DNA of 64,000 nt, taken from Halonotius roseus (GTDB lineage Archaea > Halobacteriota > Halobacteria > Halobacteriales > Haloferacaceae). A program made the translations under genes and the position numbers. This document shows, in pieces, positions 27,378 to 36,069 of the stretch. Position 1 is the first letter of the stretch. Each line of letters begins with the position of its first letter. Location of the stretch: the NCBI RefSeq assembly GCF_006861655.1, contig NZ_SESI01000001.1:1066328-1130327 (forward strand). The letters are read 5' to 3'. The notes under the pieces are model-generated. The model was not told the origin of the DNA and ran no database searches. It saw only the letters and a list, made by a program, of their open reading frames with translations.

Positions 27378-28202
27378 TTAGGCGTTCGTGTTCGGGCGGT
27401 CGATCCCACAGCCGTCGGCGTAGTCGACAGCGGCGAGCGAATCGATGCCGCCATCGCCACAGACCGGGCAGTCCGCCGACTGCTCGTATGGGACGCGCTC
27501 GACGGCGAGAGCCATCGCATCGTACGACAGCAGCGTCCCGACCAGCGGGTCGCCGATGTCGGCCAGCAGTTTGACGACTTCGGTCGCCTGGATACAGCCG
27601 ATGGTGCCCGGCAGCGCGCCCAACACGCCCGTGGTCGCACAGTCGGGGACGGTGCCGGGGTCAGGAGCCTCGGGGAACAGACACCGGTAGCAGGGCCCGT
27701 CGGGGACGATGGTCGTCGCCTGTCCCTCGAACTTGTAAACCGCGCCGTTGACCAGCGGAACCCCCTCTAGGCGGCAGGCGTCGTTGAGGAGGTACCGCGT
27801 CGGGAAGTTATCAGAGCCGTCGACAACGAGGTCGTAGGCGGCGATGAGCGATTCGGCGTTCTCGGGTGTGAGTCGCCGCTCGTGTGGTTCGACGGTCACG
27901 TCGGGGTTGAGATCGGCAACGAAGTCGGCCGCGCTGTCGACCTTCGGGCGGCCCACGTCGCCGTCGCCATGGATCACCTGTCGCTGGAGATTCGACCGCT
28001 CGACGGCGTCGTCGTCAACGATGCCGAGAGTGCCGACGCCCGCGGCTGCGAGGTACTGGATGACGGGCGCGCCGAGGCCGCCCGCGCCGACGACGAGGAC
28101 GCGGCCCTCCAGCAGTGCTGACTGCCCCTCGGGGCCGATCTCCTCAAGGATGATATGCCGCGAGTAGCGGTCGAGTTGGGTCGAATCCAGCGAGAGGCTC
28201 AT
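27378..28202 (-). CDS. ubaA: E1-like SAMP-activating enzyme UbaA (ThiF/MoeB/HesA family)
   Basis: 274 residues from ATG 28202 (MSLSLDSTQLDRYSRHIIL, the family start); the upstream extension is not conserved. Nucleotide-binding GAGGLGAPVIQYLAAAGVG is followed by the Arg-finger motif ERSNLQRQ, the CxxC pair in PCYRCLFPE and CPVCGDGG, and DCATTGVLGALPG where the catalytic Cys (DCATTGV) lies. Archaeal UbaA adenylates ubiquitin-like SAMPs for protein conjugation and for sulfur transfer to tRNA thiolation and molybdopterin. No rhodanese domain is fused. No samp gene is nearby. Confidence 0.9.
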   Translation of the reverse strand: MSLSLDSTQLDRYSRHIILEEIGPEGQSALLEGRVLVVGAGGLGAPVIQYLAAAGVGTLGIVDDDAVERSNLQRQVIHGDGDVGRPKVDSAADFVADLNPDVTVEPHERRLTPENAESLIAAYDLVVDGSDNFPTRYLLNDACRLEGVPLVNGAVYKFEGQATTIVPDGPCYRCLFPEAPDPGTVPDCATTGVLGALPGTIGCIQATEVVKLLADIGDPLVGTLLSYDAMALAVERVPYEQSADCPVCGDGGIDSLAAVDYADGCGIDRPNTNA

Positions 28203-28308
28203 GGCTCCCGATTGGGGGAGGCACAAAATAAGACCGCGGATGTCAACGGGTGGTGTTCCACCCACGACGATCACTGCTCGCGTCGGCTCAGTCGTTGTCG
28301 ACGTCGAC

Positions 28309-30090
28309 TCAGTCGTTAGCTGGCATCGTGAAGGGGTCGTTCGTTGGCTCGGTGTGTTCGATCACGTCGGTATCAGTGTCGGTGTCGCTGTCGGCGTCGG
28401 TGTCGATGCCGGTATCCGCCCCGTTCGTGCTGATCGAATCGGTGGAGACGGTCGGCTCCCCGGCGGCATCCTCGTCAAACTCGAACTGCGAGAGGAGCGA
28501 TTCAAGCTCGTCGGCCTCGCCAGCCAGCGATTCGACGGTCTCGGAGACCGACGACAGCGAGACGGTCTGCTGTTCGGCCGCCGACGCCGCGCTGGCGGCA
28601 TCCTCGGCGGTCTCGTCGCTGATGTCGGCAACCTCGTCGACGACGGCGGCGACATCCTCGGCGGAGGTGGCCTGCTGGTCGGTCGCATCGCTGATCTCGT
28701 GGACGCTGTCGCTCAGCTCGGTGACGACCTCGGCGATCTCATCGAACCGCCCCAGCGATCGCTCGACGGCGTCGGTGCTCTCGCTGACCCGCTGGCTTGC
28801 GGCTTCGACCTCGGCGATCGTCTCGTCGGATTGGGCCTGGATCTCTTCGAGGCGGTCGGCGATCTCGCCGGCGGCATCCTTCGTCTCCTCGGCGAGACTT
28901 TTGACCTCCTCGGCGACGACCGCGAACCCATCGCCCTCCTCGCCGGCGCGGGCGGCCTCGATCGAGGCGTTGAGCGCGAGCAGATTCGTCTGTTCGGCGA
29001 TATCGGTGATCACCGAGACGATCTCGTCGACCTCGTCGATCCGGCTCCCGAGGGCTTCGACGCTGTCGGCGGCGTCGGTGATCTCCACCTCGATCTCATC
29101 GAGCTCCGCGATGGTGTCGGTGGCCTCCTCGCGGCCCTCGGTGGCAGCCTCGCTTGCGGTATCGGCCGTCCGGCTGACCTCCTCGGCGGAGGCGGCGATC
29201 TCCTCGACGGTCGCCGACAGCGTGTTGACCTCGCTGACAGCAGCCTGGAGCTGCTCGCGCTGTTCATCAGCACCGGCGGCGATTTCGTCGGTCGCGGCGG
29301 CGATCTCCTCGCCGGCCCGATCGAGTTCGGTGGTGCTCTCGGCGACCGAGTCGGTCGATCGGGAGACCTCGGCGGCGAAGGCGGCGGTCTCGCCGAGGGA
29401 CTCCTGGAGGGTTCGCAGGAGCTCGTTGTACCGCTCGATAACCACGGTGTAGGTGCCGTCCTCGTCGTTGACCACGGCCGGGTCGATCGTCGCCGTCAGA
29501 TCGCCGTCGATGGCGGCGGTCGTCGACTCCTCGAAGGCCTCGACAAGGCGTTCGAGGCGGGCCGATCGGGCTTCGATCTCGGTGGTGTAGGTTTCGAGGT
29601 TGTCGGCCATCCGGCTCAGCGACTCGCCGAAGGGGCCGGGGACGGGCTCATCGAGGGCGTCGTCGTCGAACTCCTGTTCGGCCAGCGCGTCGGCCTGCGC
29701 GGAGACCGTCGTGAGGTAGGATTGCAGCGCGCTGAACGACCGGGTGAGCTCGCCGACCTCATCGGGTTGGTCGGTGGCGACAGCCTCGGTTTCGACGTGG
29801 CCCTCGGCGATCCGGCCGGCGGCGGTTTCGATGTCGGCCAGCGGTTCGATCAGATCCCGTTGGATGATCAGTGCCGTGTTGACAAACGCTGCGGTCGCGC
29901 CGGTGAACAACACGGCCTGGATCGCTGTCAGCAGCGTCCCCGATAGCACGAACGGCAGCCCAAAGAGGCCGATGGCAACGCTAAACTGGATCGCCACCGC
30001 TGCCAGCATCTTCCGACGGACGGAGTCGGTGATCCGGAGCCAGTCCATTGTCTTCCAGAGGATGGCCTCGTAGCTATCAAGCAGTGACAT
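28309..30090 (-). CDS. Membrane-bound methyl-accepting chemotaxis transducer (Htr)
   Basis: 593 residues. Two close transmembrane segments (about 28-47 and 52-75) are separated by only a few residues, so there is almost no extracellular sensor. A HAMP region follows ([17 protein letters not shown], about 80-130), then a second HAMP-like stretch and the MCP signalling domain with the hairpin tip [37 protein letters not shown]. The C-terminus is a Thr/Asp repeat tail coded by hexamer-like DNA repeats. It passes signals to CheA/CheW; the stimulus may come from a membrane partner, as in sensory-rhodopsin transducers, but no rhodopsin gene is present here. Confidence 0.92.
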   Translation of the reverse strand: MSLLDSYEAILWKTMDWLRITDSVRRKMLAAVAIQFSVAIGLFGLPFVLSGTLLTAIQAVLFTGATAAFVNTALIIQRDLIEPLADIETAAGRIAEGHVETEAVATDQPDEVGELTRSFSALQSYLTTVSAQADALAEQEFDDDALDEPVPGPFGESLSRMADNLETYTTEIEARSARLERLVEAFEESTTAAIDGDLTATIDPAVVNDEDGTYTVVIERYNELLRTLQESLGETAAFAAEVSRSTDSVAESTTELDRAGEEIAAATDEIAAGADEQREQLQAAVSEVNTLSATVEEIAASAEEVSRTADTASEAATEGREEATDTIAELDEIEVEITDAADSVEALGSRIDEVDEIVSVITDIAEQTNLLALNASIEAARAGEEGDGFAVVAEEVKSLAEETKDAAGEIADRLEEIQAQSDETIAEVEAASQRVSESTDAVERSLGRFDEIAEVVTELSDSVHEISDATDQQATSAEDVAAVVDEVADISDETAEDAASAASAAEQQTVSLSSVSETVESLAGEADELESLLSQFEFDEDAAGEPTVSTDSISTNGADTGIDTDADSDTDTDTDVIEHTEPTNDPFTMPAND

Positions 30091-30207
30091 ACTGTGGGGT
30101 ACATCACGCTAAGATAAGAAAAACGGAGAGCGTTATCACTGCCTGGGAATCGACAGTTCAGGCGAAAACGGTTCGAACGCAACGGATAAGCCGCGTGACC
30201 GACCGCG

Positions 30208-30798
30208 TTACTTGCTGCGGTTGCGATCGCTGTTGACGCTCGGACGGGCGTGTTCGGTGCCCTGACCGCGCGTCTGCATGCCGCGGCCCGAGTCGCCAGC
30301 GTTGGTCAGCCCGCGGAACGCGCGACCTTTGTGCTGCTCCTCGCAGATCCAGTTGAGGTCGTCGTCGTTCTCGATGGCCGGGTGGTTGGGGTCGATGAGG
30401 ATGACCTCGTGCCACTTCTGGGAGCCGTCTTCGCCGACCCAGTAGGAGTTGAGCACCCGGAGGTTGCGGTATTTCCGGGAGGCGCGTTCCTCGGCGATGC
30501 GCTGGATCGATTTCCGGCGGCCGATGCGGTTGACGCCCTGCCGTTTCGAGCGGCGGCCGGCTTTGTGTCGCTGCTTGCGCGCGCCGCCCTTGCGGACGGA
30601 CACGCGGGCGACAACAACGCCCTGTTTGGCTTTGTAGCCCTGTGAGCGGGCCTTATCGAGGCGGGTCGGGCGATCGACGCGTTCGATCGCACCCTGGTTC
30701 CGCCACTCTTGTTTGCGCTGCCACTGTAGTTCGGCGAGTTTGCCCTCGTTTGGGCTCTGCCATGCTTCGCGGATGTGTGAGTAGACGCTTCGTGCCAT
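30208..30798 (-). CDS. rpl15e: 50S ribosomal protein L15e
   Basis: 196 residues from ATG 30798 (MARSVYSHIREAWQSP). The basic core YKAKQGVVVARVSVRKGGARKQR and LRVLNSYWVGEDGSQKWHEVILIDPNHPAI are diagnostic of L15e, an archaeal/eukaryotic large-subunit protein. The upstream in-frame extension lies in the 5' leader and is not part of the protein. The leader is unusually long, about 100 bases, with two small hairpins (30825-30839 and 30850-30863), and the likely TATA box is enclosed by an inverted repeat (30909-30932). Confidence 0.97.
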   Translation of the reverse strand: MARSVYSHIREAWQSPNEGKLAELQWQRKQEWRNQGAIERVDRPTRLDKARSQGYKAKQGVVVARVSVRKGGARKQRHKAGRRSKRQGVNRIGRRKSIQRIAEERASRKYRNLRVLNSYWVGEDGSQKWHEVILIDPNHPAIENDDDLNWICEEQHKGRAFRGLTNAGDSGRGMQTRGQGTEHARPSVNSDRNRSK

Positions 30799-30824
30799 AG
30801 TTGTCCTCGGGCGCTTGCGATTCA

Positions 30825-30863
30825 GTCGGTCAGGCCGACCACATTTCGTCCCGGCGAACCGGG
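30825..30863 (-). other. Two hairpins in the L15e 5' leader
   Basis: GTCGG/CCGAC with a 5-base loop (30825-30839) and CCCGG/CCGGG with a 4-base loop, UUCG on the minus-strand RNA (30850-30863). Both lie between the probable transcription start near 30895 and the ATG at 30798. Confidence 0.5.
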
Positions 30864-30908
30864 TGCCCACTGGTAGCCCGTAACCGCAGTGAGTTGCCTG
30901 TTCTACCT

Positions 30909-30932
30909 CCGAAGCCCGTTTAACCGCTTCGG
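30909..30932 (-). promoter_or_regulatory. L15e promoter enclosed in an inverted repeat
   Basis: CCGAAGC (30909-30915) and GCTTCGG (30926-30932) flank a TATA-like GTTTAAC (30918-30924, GTTAAAC on the minus strand). Protein binding to the repeat, or a cruciform, would block TATA access. Confidence 0.45.
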
Positions 30933-30984
30933 ACTCGCCGCACCGCGAGACTGAGTCACACGGTCAGGCCTCGCCACCGAAACG

Positions 30985-31524
30985 CTACTCCGGGCAGTCG
31001 CTCTCGCTGACGGTCTGTCGCTCCGAGCCCTGTTGGATCGCGTTCTGCCCGCCGGAGTCGAGATTCACGACGACCGCGCGGCCGCCGTAGCCGTGGGTCT
31101 GGTCGTGGCCGCGAACGACGACGCAGGTCACGTCGTCGGGAATCTCGATCGTCTCGCTTCGCTCGAATGGCTGATTGTTCTCGTGGGCGTGCAGGAGATC
31201 GCGGCGGCCGAGCTGCGTCCCGTCAAGCGTTTCGACCTGCCACCAGTCGGCATACCCCTCTTCGCCAGCGTCGTCGTGGTGGAGTCCGACAGTGAACGTA
31301 CTCGCTCCGCCGCTGTCATCGATAGCGACACTCGTAACGTTGGCCTCGCGGAGATCCAACTCGCTGTCGTCGTCAGCGGTTTCCGGTTCGGTGTCGTCGC
31401 TTGAACTTTCAGATTCGTTGCCGTCGGTTTGCCCCTCGGATTCGTTCTGCTCGACGCTAAAACAGCCAGCCAGCGTCGTCGACAGGGTGAGCCCGCCGAC
31501 CGCAAGCACGTCGCGTCGGTTCAT
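30985..31524 (-). CDS. Haloarchaeal Tat lipoprotein of unknown function
   Basis: 179 residues. The N-terminus MNRRDVLAVGGLTLSTTLAGCF is a twin-arginine signal ending in a lipobox (TLAGC), so it should be exported folded and lipid-anchored at Cys21. A Glu/Asp/Ser linker (about 25-55) leads to one compact domain of about 115 residues with DDSGGASTFTVGLHHDD and CVVVRGHDQTHGYGGRAVVVNL. No catalytic motif recognised. It stands alone between rpl15e and the AsnB-like gene. Confidence 0.8.
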   Translation of the reverse strand: MNRRDVLAVGGLTLSTTLAGCFSVEQNESEGQTDGNESESSSDDTEPETADDDSELDLREANVTSVAIDDSGGASTFTVGLHHDDAGEEGYADWWQVETLDGTQLGRRDLLHAHENNQPFERSETIEIPDDVTCVVVRGHDQTHGYGGRAVVVNLDSGGQNAIQQGSERQTVSESDCPE

Positions 31525-31561
31525 ACCCGAGGTTCAGCCGCGAGGGTGAAAAAGTCAGGTC

Positions 31562-32731
31562 TCAGTCAGCACACAACTCCCGAATATACTGCCCGACATG
31601 GTCGTCCATCCGTCGCTTATAGCCGTTTTGGCGAGCCAGCCGATCCAACTCGCGGCTGACGTAGGTGCCGTACTGCACCGCTTTCTTGTCCGCGCCCGCG
31701 ACAGAGTCCGGGAGGCCGACCGTCTCACGAGCAAACCGCCGCAGGGCAACCTTACGCGCGTCGGGCGTCGCCATCAACTTCCCGGGCAGCCGCAACGCGG
31801 CGTCGACAACGCGATCCTGGAGGAACGGTGTCACCGGCTCGACGCCAGCGGCCGAGAGCCCACACACGTCGCGTTCCAGTTGGCCGGGCAGCGTCTCGAT
31901 GGTCTCCCGCACCGCGCCGCGCACGGTGTCGCTGTCGACGCGGTGATCGTCGGCCGGCTCAACGACCTTCGAGTAGCCGCCAAACAGCTCGTCGGCACCC
32001 TGGCCGAGCGCGAGGCGGTCGTAGCCGTCGGCCCCGGCCCGCTCGGCGACGGCCAGCAGCGGCAGCGCGATCGTCACATCCATCGGGTTTCTCCGGCCGA
32101 TCGCGGCGGCAACCCGCGGGACAGCGTCGAGAAGGTCGTCGTGGTTGAGTTCGATGACCGTGAGGTCGTCAGCGCGGTCGATCGCGGCGGCGGCCTCGCG
32201 GGCGGCGGCGATGTCGTGACAGCCCTCGAAGCCGACGACGTAGAGCGGCGCGTCCGGGAATCCGCTGGCGACGAGTGTGGAGTCGACACCACCGGAAAAG
32301 GCGACGGCAACATCATCTGTGGCCGTAGTTTCGGTGTCGGCGTCGACACCGAGTGCGCCCGTGAGCGCGTCGGTCACAGCCGCCATCGCCGCGTCGCTGT
32401 CGGCGGCCGGTGGCTCCGGCAGCGTGAGTACCGCCTCGTCGCCGTCGGCGGTGCGGACGCTGCCGGGTGGGACGACGACCGGCTCGTCGAGATCGCCGGG
32501 GGTGAACGCCCACGCGCCGTCGGCGGTCGGATCGTCGGCGTCGGACTCGCTGTAAACTGGCTGGCGACCCAGTACGTCGCGGACAAGGCGATCGTCGAGT
32601 CGGCCGCCGAAGCCGCCCATCGCCGCGGGGCCGCGCTCGCTTGCGCCGGGCAGCGGGTCGGCGTTGTCGAGCGCGGCGCGGACAACATCGGAGTCGGCAC
32701 CGCGGAGCGGCGGCTGTGGTGGCTGGCTCAT
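31562..32731 (-). CDS. Asparagine synthase-like ATP-pyrophosphatase without glutaminase domain
   Basis: 389 residues from ATG 32731. The PP-loop SGGVDSTLVAS (near residue 155) and LALGQGADELFGGY are the ATP-pyrophosphatase signatures of asparagine synthetase B. The N-terminal glutaminase domain with its Cys2 nucleophile is absent; the first 140 residues keep only a diverged acidic remnant (RDVLGRQPVYSE). It therefore probably uses ammonia, or adenylates and amidates a different carboxylate. Its ATG overlaps the PHP gene stop by 4 bases, so the two are coupled. Whether the product is asparagine is not certain. Confidence 0.8.
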   Translation of the reverse strand: MSQPPQPPLRGADSDVVRAALDNADPLPGASERGPAAMGGFGGRLDDRLVRDVLGRQPVYSESDADDPTADGAWAFTPGDLDEPVVVPPGSVRTADGDEAVLTLPEPPAADSDAAMAAVTDALTGALGVDADTETTATDDVAVAFSGGVDSTLVASGFPDAPLYVVGFEGCHDIAAAREAAAAIDRADDLTVIELNHDDLLDAVPRVAAAIGRRNPMDVTIALPLLAVAERAGADGYDRLALGQGADELFGGYSKVVEPADDHRVDSDTVRGAVRETIETLPGQLERDVCGLSAAGVEPVTPFLQDRVVDAALRLPGKLMATPDARKVALRRFARETVGLPDSVAGADKKAVQYGTYVSRELDRLARQNGYKRRMDDHVGQYIRELCAD

Positions 32732-33414
32732 CGGAAAAACTCGCGGATCGCCCGCTGGGCGCGGCGTTTCGCGCCGCCGCCGAACTGCCGGAGGCTGACG
32801 TGCCACGGCGTTCGATGGCCGATAACGCTCGTGCGACCCCCGCGGATCGCATCGAGAATTGCGTCGGCGGTCGGCTCGTCGGCGTCGACCTCGGTGACCG
32901 CTTGGCCCACGAGTTCGGAGATGTGGGCGTCGCTGCCGGCGGTCATCGGGCGGTCGTGTTCGAGGGCGAACTGTTCGGCCTGGCGGTTCGCCCGGCCGGT
33001 AAACAGCCGGGAGTTGTAGACCTCGATGGCGTCGGCCGCGGCGAGCTGGTCGTCGGTGATATGTGGCGCGACGCCGTGGCGGGATTTCTGGAACGGATGG
33101 GGGACGACAGCGATCCCGCCTTGGGCGTGGATGCGGTCGAGCGTCTCGTCGTAGGAGAGTCCCGGCGGGACGATCTCGTCGATACCCAACGCGAGGATGT
33201 GGCCGACCGCGCTGGTGACCTCCATGCCGACGATGCCGACAAGGCCGTAGTCGGGCGCGCTCACGGCGGCCTCGATGCTGGCGTCGATCTCGTCGTGGTC
33301 GGTGATCGCAAGCGCGTCGAGCCCGACAGCCGCGGCCTGTTCGAGCAACAGATCGACGGGGTCGCGGCCGTCATGGGAGCGTTCCGAGTGGGCATGGAGC
33401 TCGACGCGAAACAC
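32728..33414 (-). CDS. PHP domain metal-dependent phosphoesterase
   Basis: 228 residues. The PHP metal-binding motifs are in order: ELHAHSERSHDG (residues 5-16), ALAITDHDEIDAS (about 36-48), GMEVTS, VPHPFQKSRHG and AGSDAHISELVG. The fold hydrolyses phosphoesters with two or three metal ions; stand-alone members act on nucleotides such as 3',5'-bisphosphates or on histidinol phosphate, but the substrate is not readable. Its stop overlaps the AsnB-like start by 4 bases, implying a two-gene operon. Confidence 0.85.
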   Translation of the reverse strand: MFRVELHAHSERSHDGRDPVDLLLEQAAAVGLDALAITDHDEIDASIEAAVSAPDYGLVGIVGMEVTSAVGHILALGIDEIVPPGLSYDETLDRIHAQGGIAVVPHPFQKSRHGVAPHITDDQLAAADAIEVYNSRLFTGRANRQAEQFALEHDRPMTAGSDAHISELVGQAVTEVDADEPTADAILDAIRGGRTSVIGHRTPWHVSLRQFGGGAKRRAQRAIREFFR

Positions 33415-33481
33415 ATCGCTTCCTTCGTGGCAACGCTAATAACTCCCCCCGTTTGCGATGCGGTCGGGGGGAGCGATCGGC

Positions 33482-33679
33482 TTAGCTGCTCGATCGCATG
33501 CTCGGGATGATCAACAGAGCGGCGATCACGGTCGCAAGAACGACCGCACCGCCGTAGGCGACCGGCAGCGGGTTGCCAACCTCGATCCCGTGGCGGATCT
33601 CCGAGATGACGAACCCAGTTCCGGCGAGTGCCAACAGGAGCCCTGCACCGCCCCATTTGATCGTTGCGTTCATACCCAT
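33482..33679 (-). CDS. Small membrane protein, two transmembrane segments
   Basis: 65 residues from ATG 33679; an ATG two codons on (33673) is equally possible. Two hydrophobic helices (AGLLLALAGTGFVISEI and GGAVVLATVIAALLIIP) are joined by a short loop HGIEVGNPLPV. No family recognised. It is 67 bases before the PHP gene on the same strand. Confidence 0.65.
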   Translation of the reverse strand: MGMNATIKWGGAGLLLALAGTGFVISEIRHGIEVGNPLPVAYGGAVVLATVIAALLIIPSMRSSS

Positions 33680-33803
33680 GGCTGATTCCGTCGGCCTACA
33701 AGGAGGTGTCGGATTCCGGCGATCATCCGGGTCGACGCCGAGACCAGCCGGCGACAGGCGACCGGACGCAACGCATATGCCGCCGTCGCTCCTATAGGGC
33801 GGT

Positions 33804-34145
33804 ATGACCTTCCAACCCGACAGCGAGCTGGACACCGAGGCCGTTCAAGAGCGCGTCGACGAGGCGATCGAGACCAACGATGTGGTGTTGTTCATGAAGG
33901 GCAATCAGCTGATGCCGCAGTGTGGCTACTCGGCGAACGCCCTCGAACTGATCGGGAAACACGTCGAGGAGTTCGAGACCGTCGACGTGCTGCCGGCTCT
34001 CGACGAGTTCCGTGAGGCACTGTCGAGTCACAGCGACTGGGAGACGATCCCTCAGACGTTCGTCGACGGCGAGTTCGTCGGCGGCAGCGACATCCTCACC
34101 GAACTCGACGAGCGCGGCGAGCTTGAAACGACGCTGACGACCTGA
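33804..34145 (+). CDS. Monothiol glutaredoxin family protein
   Basis: 113 residues. The CGFS-type active site appears as MPQCGYS (about residues 37-43), preceded by VVLFMKGN and followed by the glutathione-site motif TIPQTFVDGEFVGGSDIL. Proteins of this class bind glutathione-like thiols and [2Fe-2S] clusters and help iron-sulfur cluster delivery. Haloarchaea use gamma-glutamylcysteine instead of glutathione, so that is the likely thiol. The start follows a TATA-like CCTATAGGGC by only about 10 bases, so the promoter may lie further upstream. Confidence 0.88.
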   Translation: MTFQPDSELDTEAVQERVDEAIETNDVVLFMKGNQLMPQCGYSANALELIGKHVEEFETVDVLPALDEFREALSSHSDWETIPQTFVDGEFVGGSDILTELDERGELETTLTT

Positions 34146-34282
34146 CGCCACAGGAGGTCGCTGGCGACACCGCCCACAGCCATCGGTCGCGGGCGGACAC
34201 GAAAGGATAGCCCATATACCAGTGGGGGCCCTACAGCCGGTAGGTATCGGCACCCACGTCGACGACACCACCATCCAACATC

Positions 34283-34846
34283 ATGACAGGCCGCGTATTC
34301 CGTCTCCACTCGACGCTTGAATTGCCGCTCGAAGACCTAGAGGAGTATCTGGACGATCCAGCACTCCCCGACGAGATCGACGAGGTGACACTCACACGAC
34401 GCAACAACACCTTGATCATCAACGCCGAGGCCAGCGATGAGAGCCTCAGCAAATACACCCCGACAGCCCAGCTCAAGGCCAGCGTGACCGAAACGCGGGT
34501 CTACGAGGAGGAGCCACCCCGTGCTGGCGGACCAAGCTGGGGCGACGAGGAAGAAGAGGAGATCCCCTCGGAGCTCGTCGAGTTCGCCTGCTTCAAGGGC
34601 GATCGTGAGACCGTCCTCCAGAATACCGCCGTCCAGTACGGCATGTTTCAGGTGCTCAAGGAGATCGCCATGCTCTCCGAAAAGGGGACGCTGACAGCCA
34701 TCTCCGAACACGACGGCGAGCTCGAAGCAACACGGATCGTCGAGGGCGAACAGCGGCCCGCAACCGTCGAGGTCGTCGAAAACCCACAGAACAGTGCCGG
34801 GAAAAACGGTGTCGACTGGCGCGACAACGAGTTTATCGACGAGTAA
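34283..34846 (+). CDS. Conserved haloarchaeal protein of unknown function (DUF7110-like)
   Basis: 187 residues. The N-terminal 75 residues (GRVFRLHSTLELPLEDLEEYLDDPALPDEIDEVTLTRRNNTLIINA) form an alpha/beta domain; an acidic linker with WGDEEEEEIP follows. The second domain has FACFKGDRETVLQNTAVQYGMFQVLKEIAMLSEKGTLTAI. I recall it as a conserved halophile family (DUF7110), from memory only. No enzymatic motif or membrane segment is visible. It stands as a single gene. Confidence 0.75.
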   Translation: MTGRVFRLHSTLELPLEDLEEYLDDPALPDEIDEVTLTRRNNTLIINAEASDESLSKYTPTAQLKASVTETRVYEEEPPRAGGPSWGDEEEEEIPSELVEFACFKGDRETVLQNTAVQYGMFQVLKEIAMLSEKGTLTAISEHDGELEATRIVEGEQRPATVEVVENPQNSAGKNGVDWRDNEFIDE

Positions 34847-34895
34847 CGCGCGCCGCGAGTGTTTTTGTGAGTGTCGGTCGGACGCGCGACAAGCG

Positions 34896-35585
34896 TTAAT
34901 CAGCCGCAGAATCGCCGGTGGTGGCGGGATCCGCGGTCGGTTCGGCAACGCCATCGACAGCCGCGGTCTCGGGGACGGTCGCAACTGTTGTGATCGCCTT
35001 CGGGCTGCCGGGGCTGGCCTGCTGGATGTGATGTTCGAAATCGGTGTAGCCGGCAGCCTCGAACATGCGGTCGGCCTCGTTTTCGTCGTAAAACAGCATG
35101 ATCGCATCGGCGAGCTTCTGCATCACGACCGAGTTTGGATAGTCAGGACCGACGACGAGCACGCGGCCGCCGGGCTTGGTGACCCGGCGGAACTCTTCGA
35201 GGGCGTCGATCGGGTTTGGCCAGTACTCGATCGAGCCTGACGACCAGAGGTGATCGAACGTGTCGTCGGCAAACGGGAGGCGTTCGGCGTCGCCGCGGTG
35301 GAATTTCACGCGGTCGTGCTTGCCGAACTTGCCGAAGGCTTTCTCCATCTGATGGATCGACTGGTCGAGACAGTACACGTTGTCAGTGTGTTGGAGCAAC
35401 CCTTCGGTGGCGAAGCCGGTGCCTGAGCCCACGTCGAGGACGCGGTCGTCGGGCTGGATGTCGAGCCACGCGATGGCCTCATCGCGCATCTCGTCGTTCC
35501 AGATGAAGGGGTTGATCGTGTCGTAAACCTTCGAGAGATATTTGTAGAACAGGCGCGCGCGGGCCTTGTTCTCAAGGATTCCCAT
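34896..35585 (-). CDS. SAM-dependent methyltransferase, quinone-biosynthesis type
   Basis: 229 residues from ATG 35585 (MGILENKARARLFYKYLSKVYDTINPFIW). Motif I VLDVGSGTGFATEGLL, motif II VKFHRGDAERLPFADDTFDHLWSSGSIEYWPNP and motif III PGGRVLVVGPDYP are complete. The N-terminus with YDTINPF and the loop after motif II resemble 2-methyl-6-phytyl-benzoquinone and demethylmenaquinone methyltransferases, so a last step of menaquinone synthesis is likely. The C-terminal 30 residues are an Ala/Thr/Asp tail of low complexity. Confidence 0.85.
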   Translation of the reverse strand: MGILENKARARLFYKYLSKVYDTINPFIWNDEMRDEAIAWLDIQPDDRVLDVGSGTGFATEGLLQHTDNVYCLDQSIHQMEKAFGKFGKHDRVKFHRGDAERLPFADDTFDHLWSSGSIEYWPNPIDALEEFRRVTKPGGRVLVVGPDYPNSVVMQKLADAIMLFYDENEADRMFEAAGYTDFEHHIQQASPGSPKAITTVATVPETAAVDGVAEPTADPATTGDSAAD

Positions 35586-35648
35586 GTCATTACACCCTAT
35601 GGGCGGCGCAACAATAACGGTAGGGATTTGCCGGACAACACAGGCCGC

Positions 35649-35745
35649 ATCAGTCGGGCGGCTGCGACGAATCAGGCGTCGAGTGGCTGCCACGAATCAG
35701 GCGTCGGGTGGCTGCCACGAATCAGGCGTCGGGTGGCTGCCACGA
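35649..35745. repeat. 25-base tandem repeat covering the end of a toxin gene
   Basis: Three near-identical 25-base units at 35671-35695, 35696-35720 and 35721-35745, plus a degenerate unit from about 35649. Unit three contains the last codons and stop of the DUF5615 gene; the others are extra copies of that end. Only one or two substitutions separate the units. Confidence 0.8.
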
Positions 35746-36069
35746 ATCAAGAAAAGTGACCGGCGGCAGGTCAGCTTGCGAGGGGACACACTCGATCACC
35801 GTCTCAACGCGCACAACGAGGTCGTCGACACCGAGAGTATCATCACTGTAGTAGAGGATCGGAACGGCTCCGGTATGCTTGGGACGCAGAAAATCATCGT
35901 CGTGGGTGAGCACGGCATACCCCTGTGCAGCCGCGTAGTCGATGATCTCCTGATCGGAAACACCGGGGTCGAGTGCAGTGGTGATATGAGTGGCATCACG
36001 ACCCTCGTCACTGAGACTGGCGGCGACACGGGGACTGGTATTTTCGTCGACAAGGATCCGATACGTCAT
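35722..36069 (-). CDS. DUF5615 / Mut7-C-like PIN-fold protein, probable toxin
   Basis: 115 residues. MTYRILVDENTSPRVAASLSDEGRDATHI at the start, then DQEIIDYAAAQGYAVLTHDDDFL with the acidic PIN residues, define the DUF5615/Mut7-C PIN-like family. Acidic residues D8, E9 and the DDD cluster could hold a metal for RNA cleavage. It overlaps the DUF433 gene by 4 bases, the normal layout for a toxin with its antitoxin. Its last codons and stop lie in a 25-base tandem repeat, so the C-terminus was duplicated as DNA. Confidence 0.85.
   Translation of the reverse strand: MTYRILVDENTSPRVAASLSDEGRDATHITTALDPGVSDQEIIDYAAAQGYAVLTHDDDFLRPKHTGAVPILYYSDDTLGVDDLVVRVETVIECVPSQADLPPVTFLDSWQPPDA

Noticed and set aside
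28201..29946. 581-residue open frame opposite the membrane transducer
   Set aside because: Gly/Asp/Leu-rich antisense reading of a coiled-coil gene; no promoter, no domain.
31598..33019. 473-residue open frame opposite the AsnB-like and PHP genes
   Set aside because: It covers the junction of two coupled genes on the other strand and has no recognisable motif.
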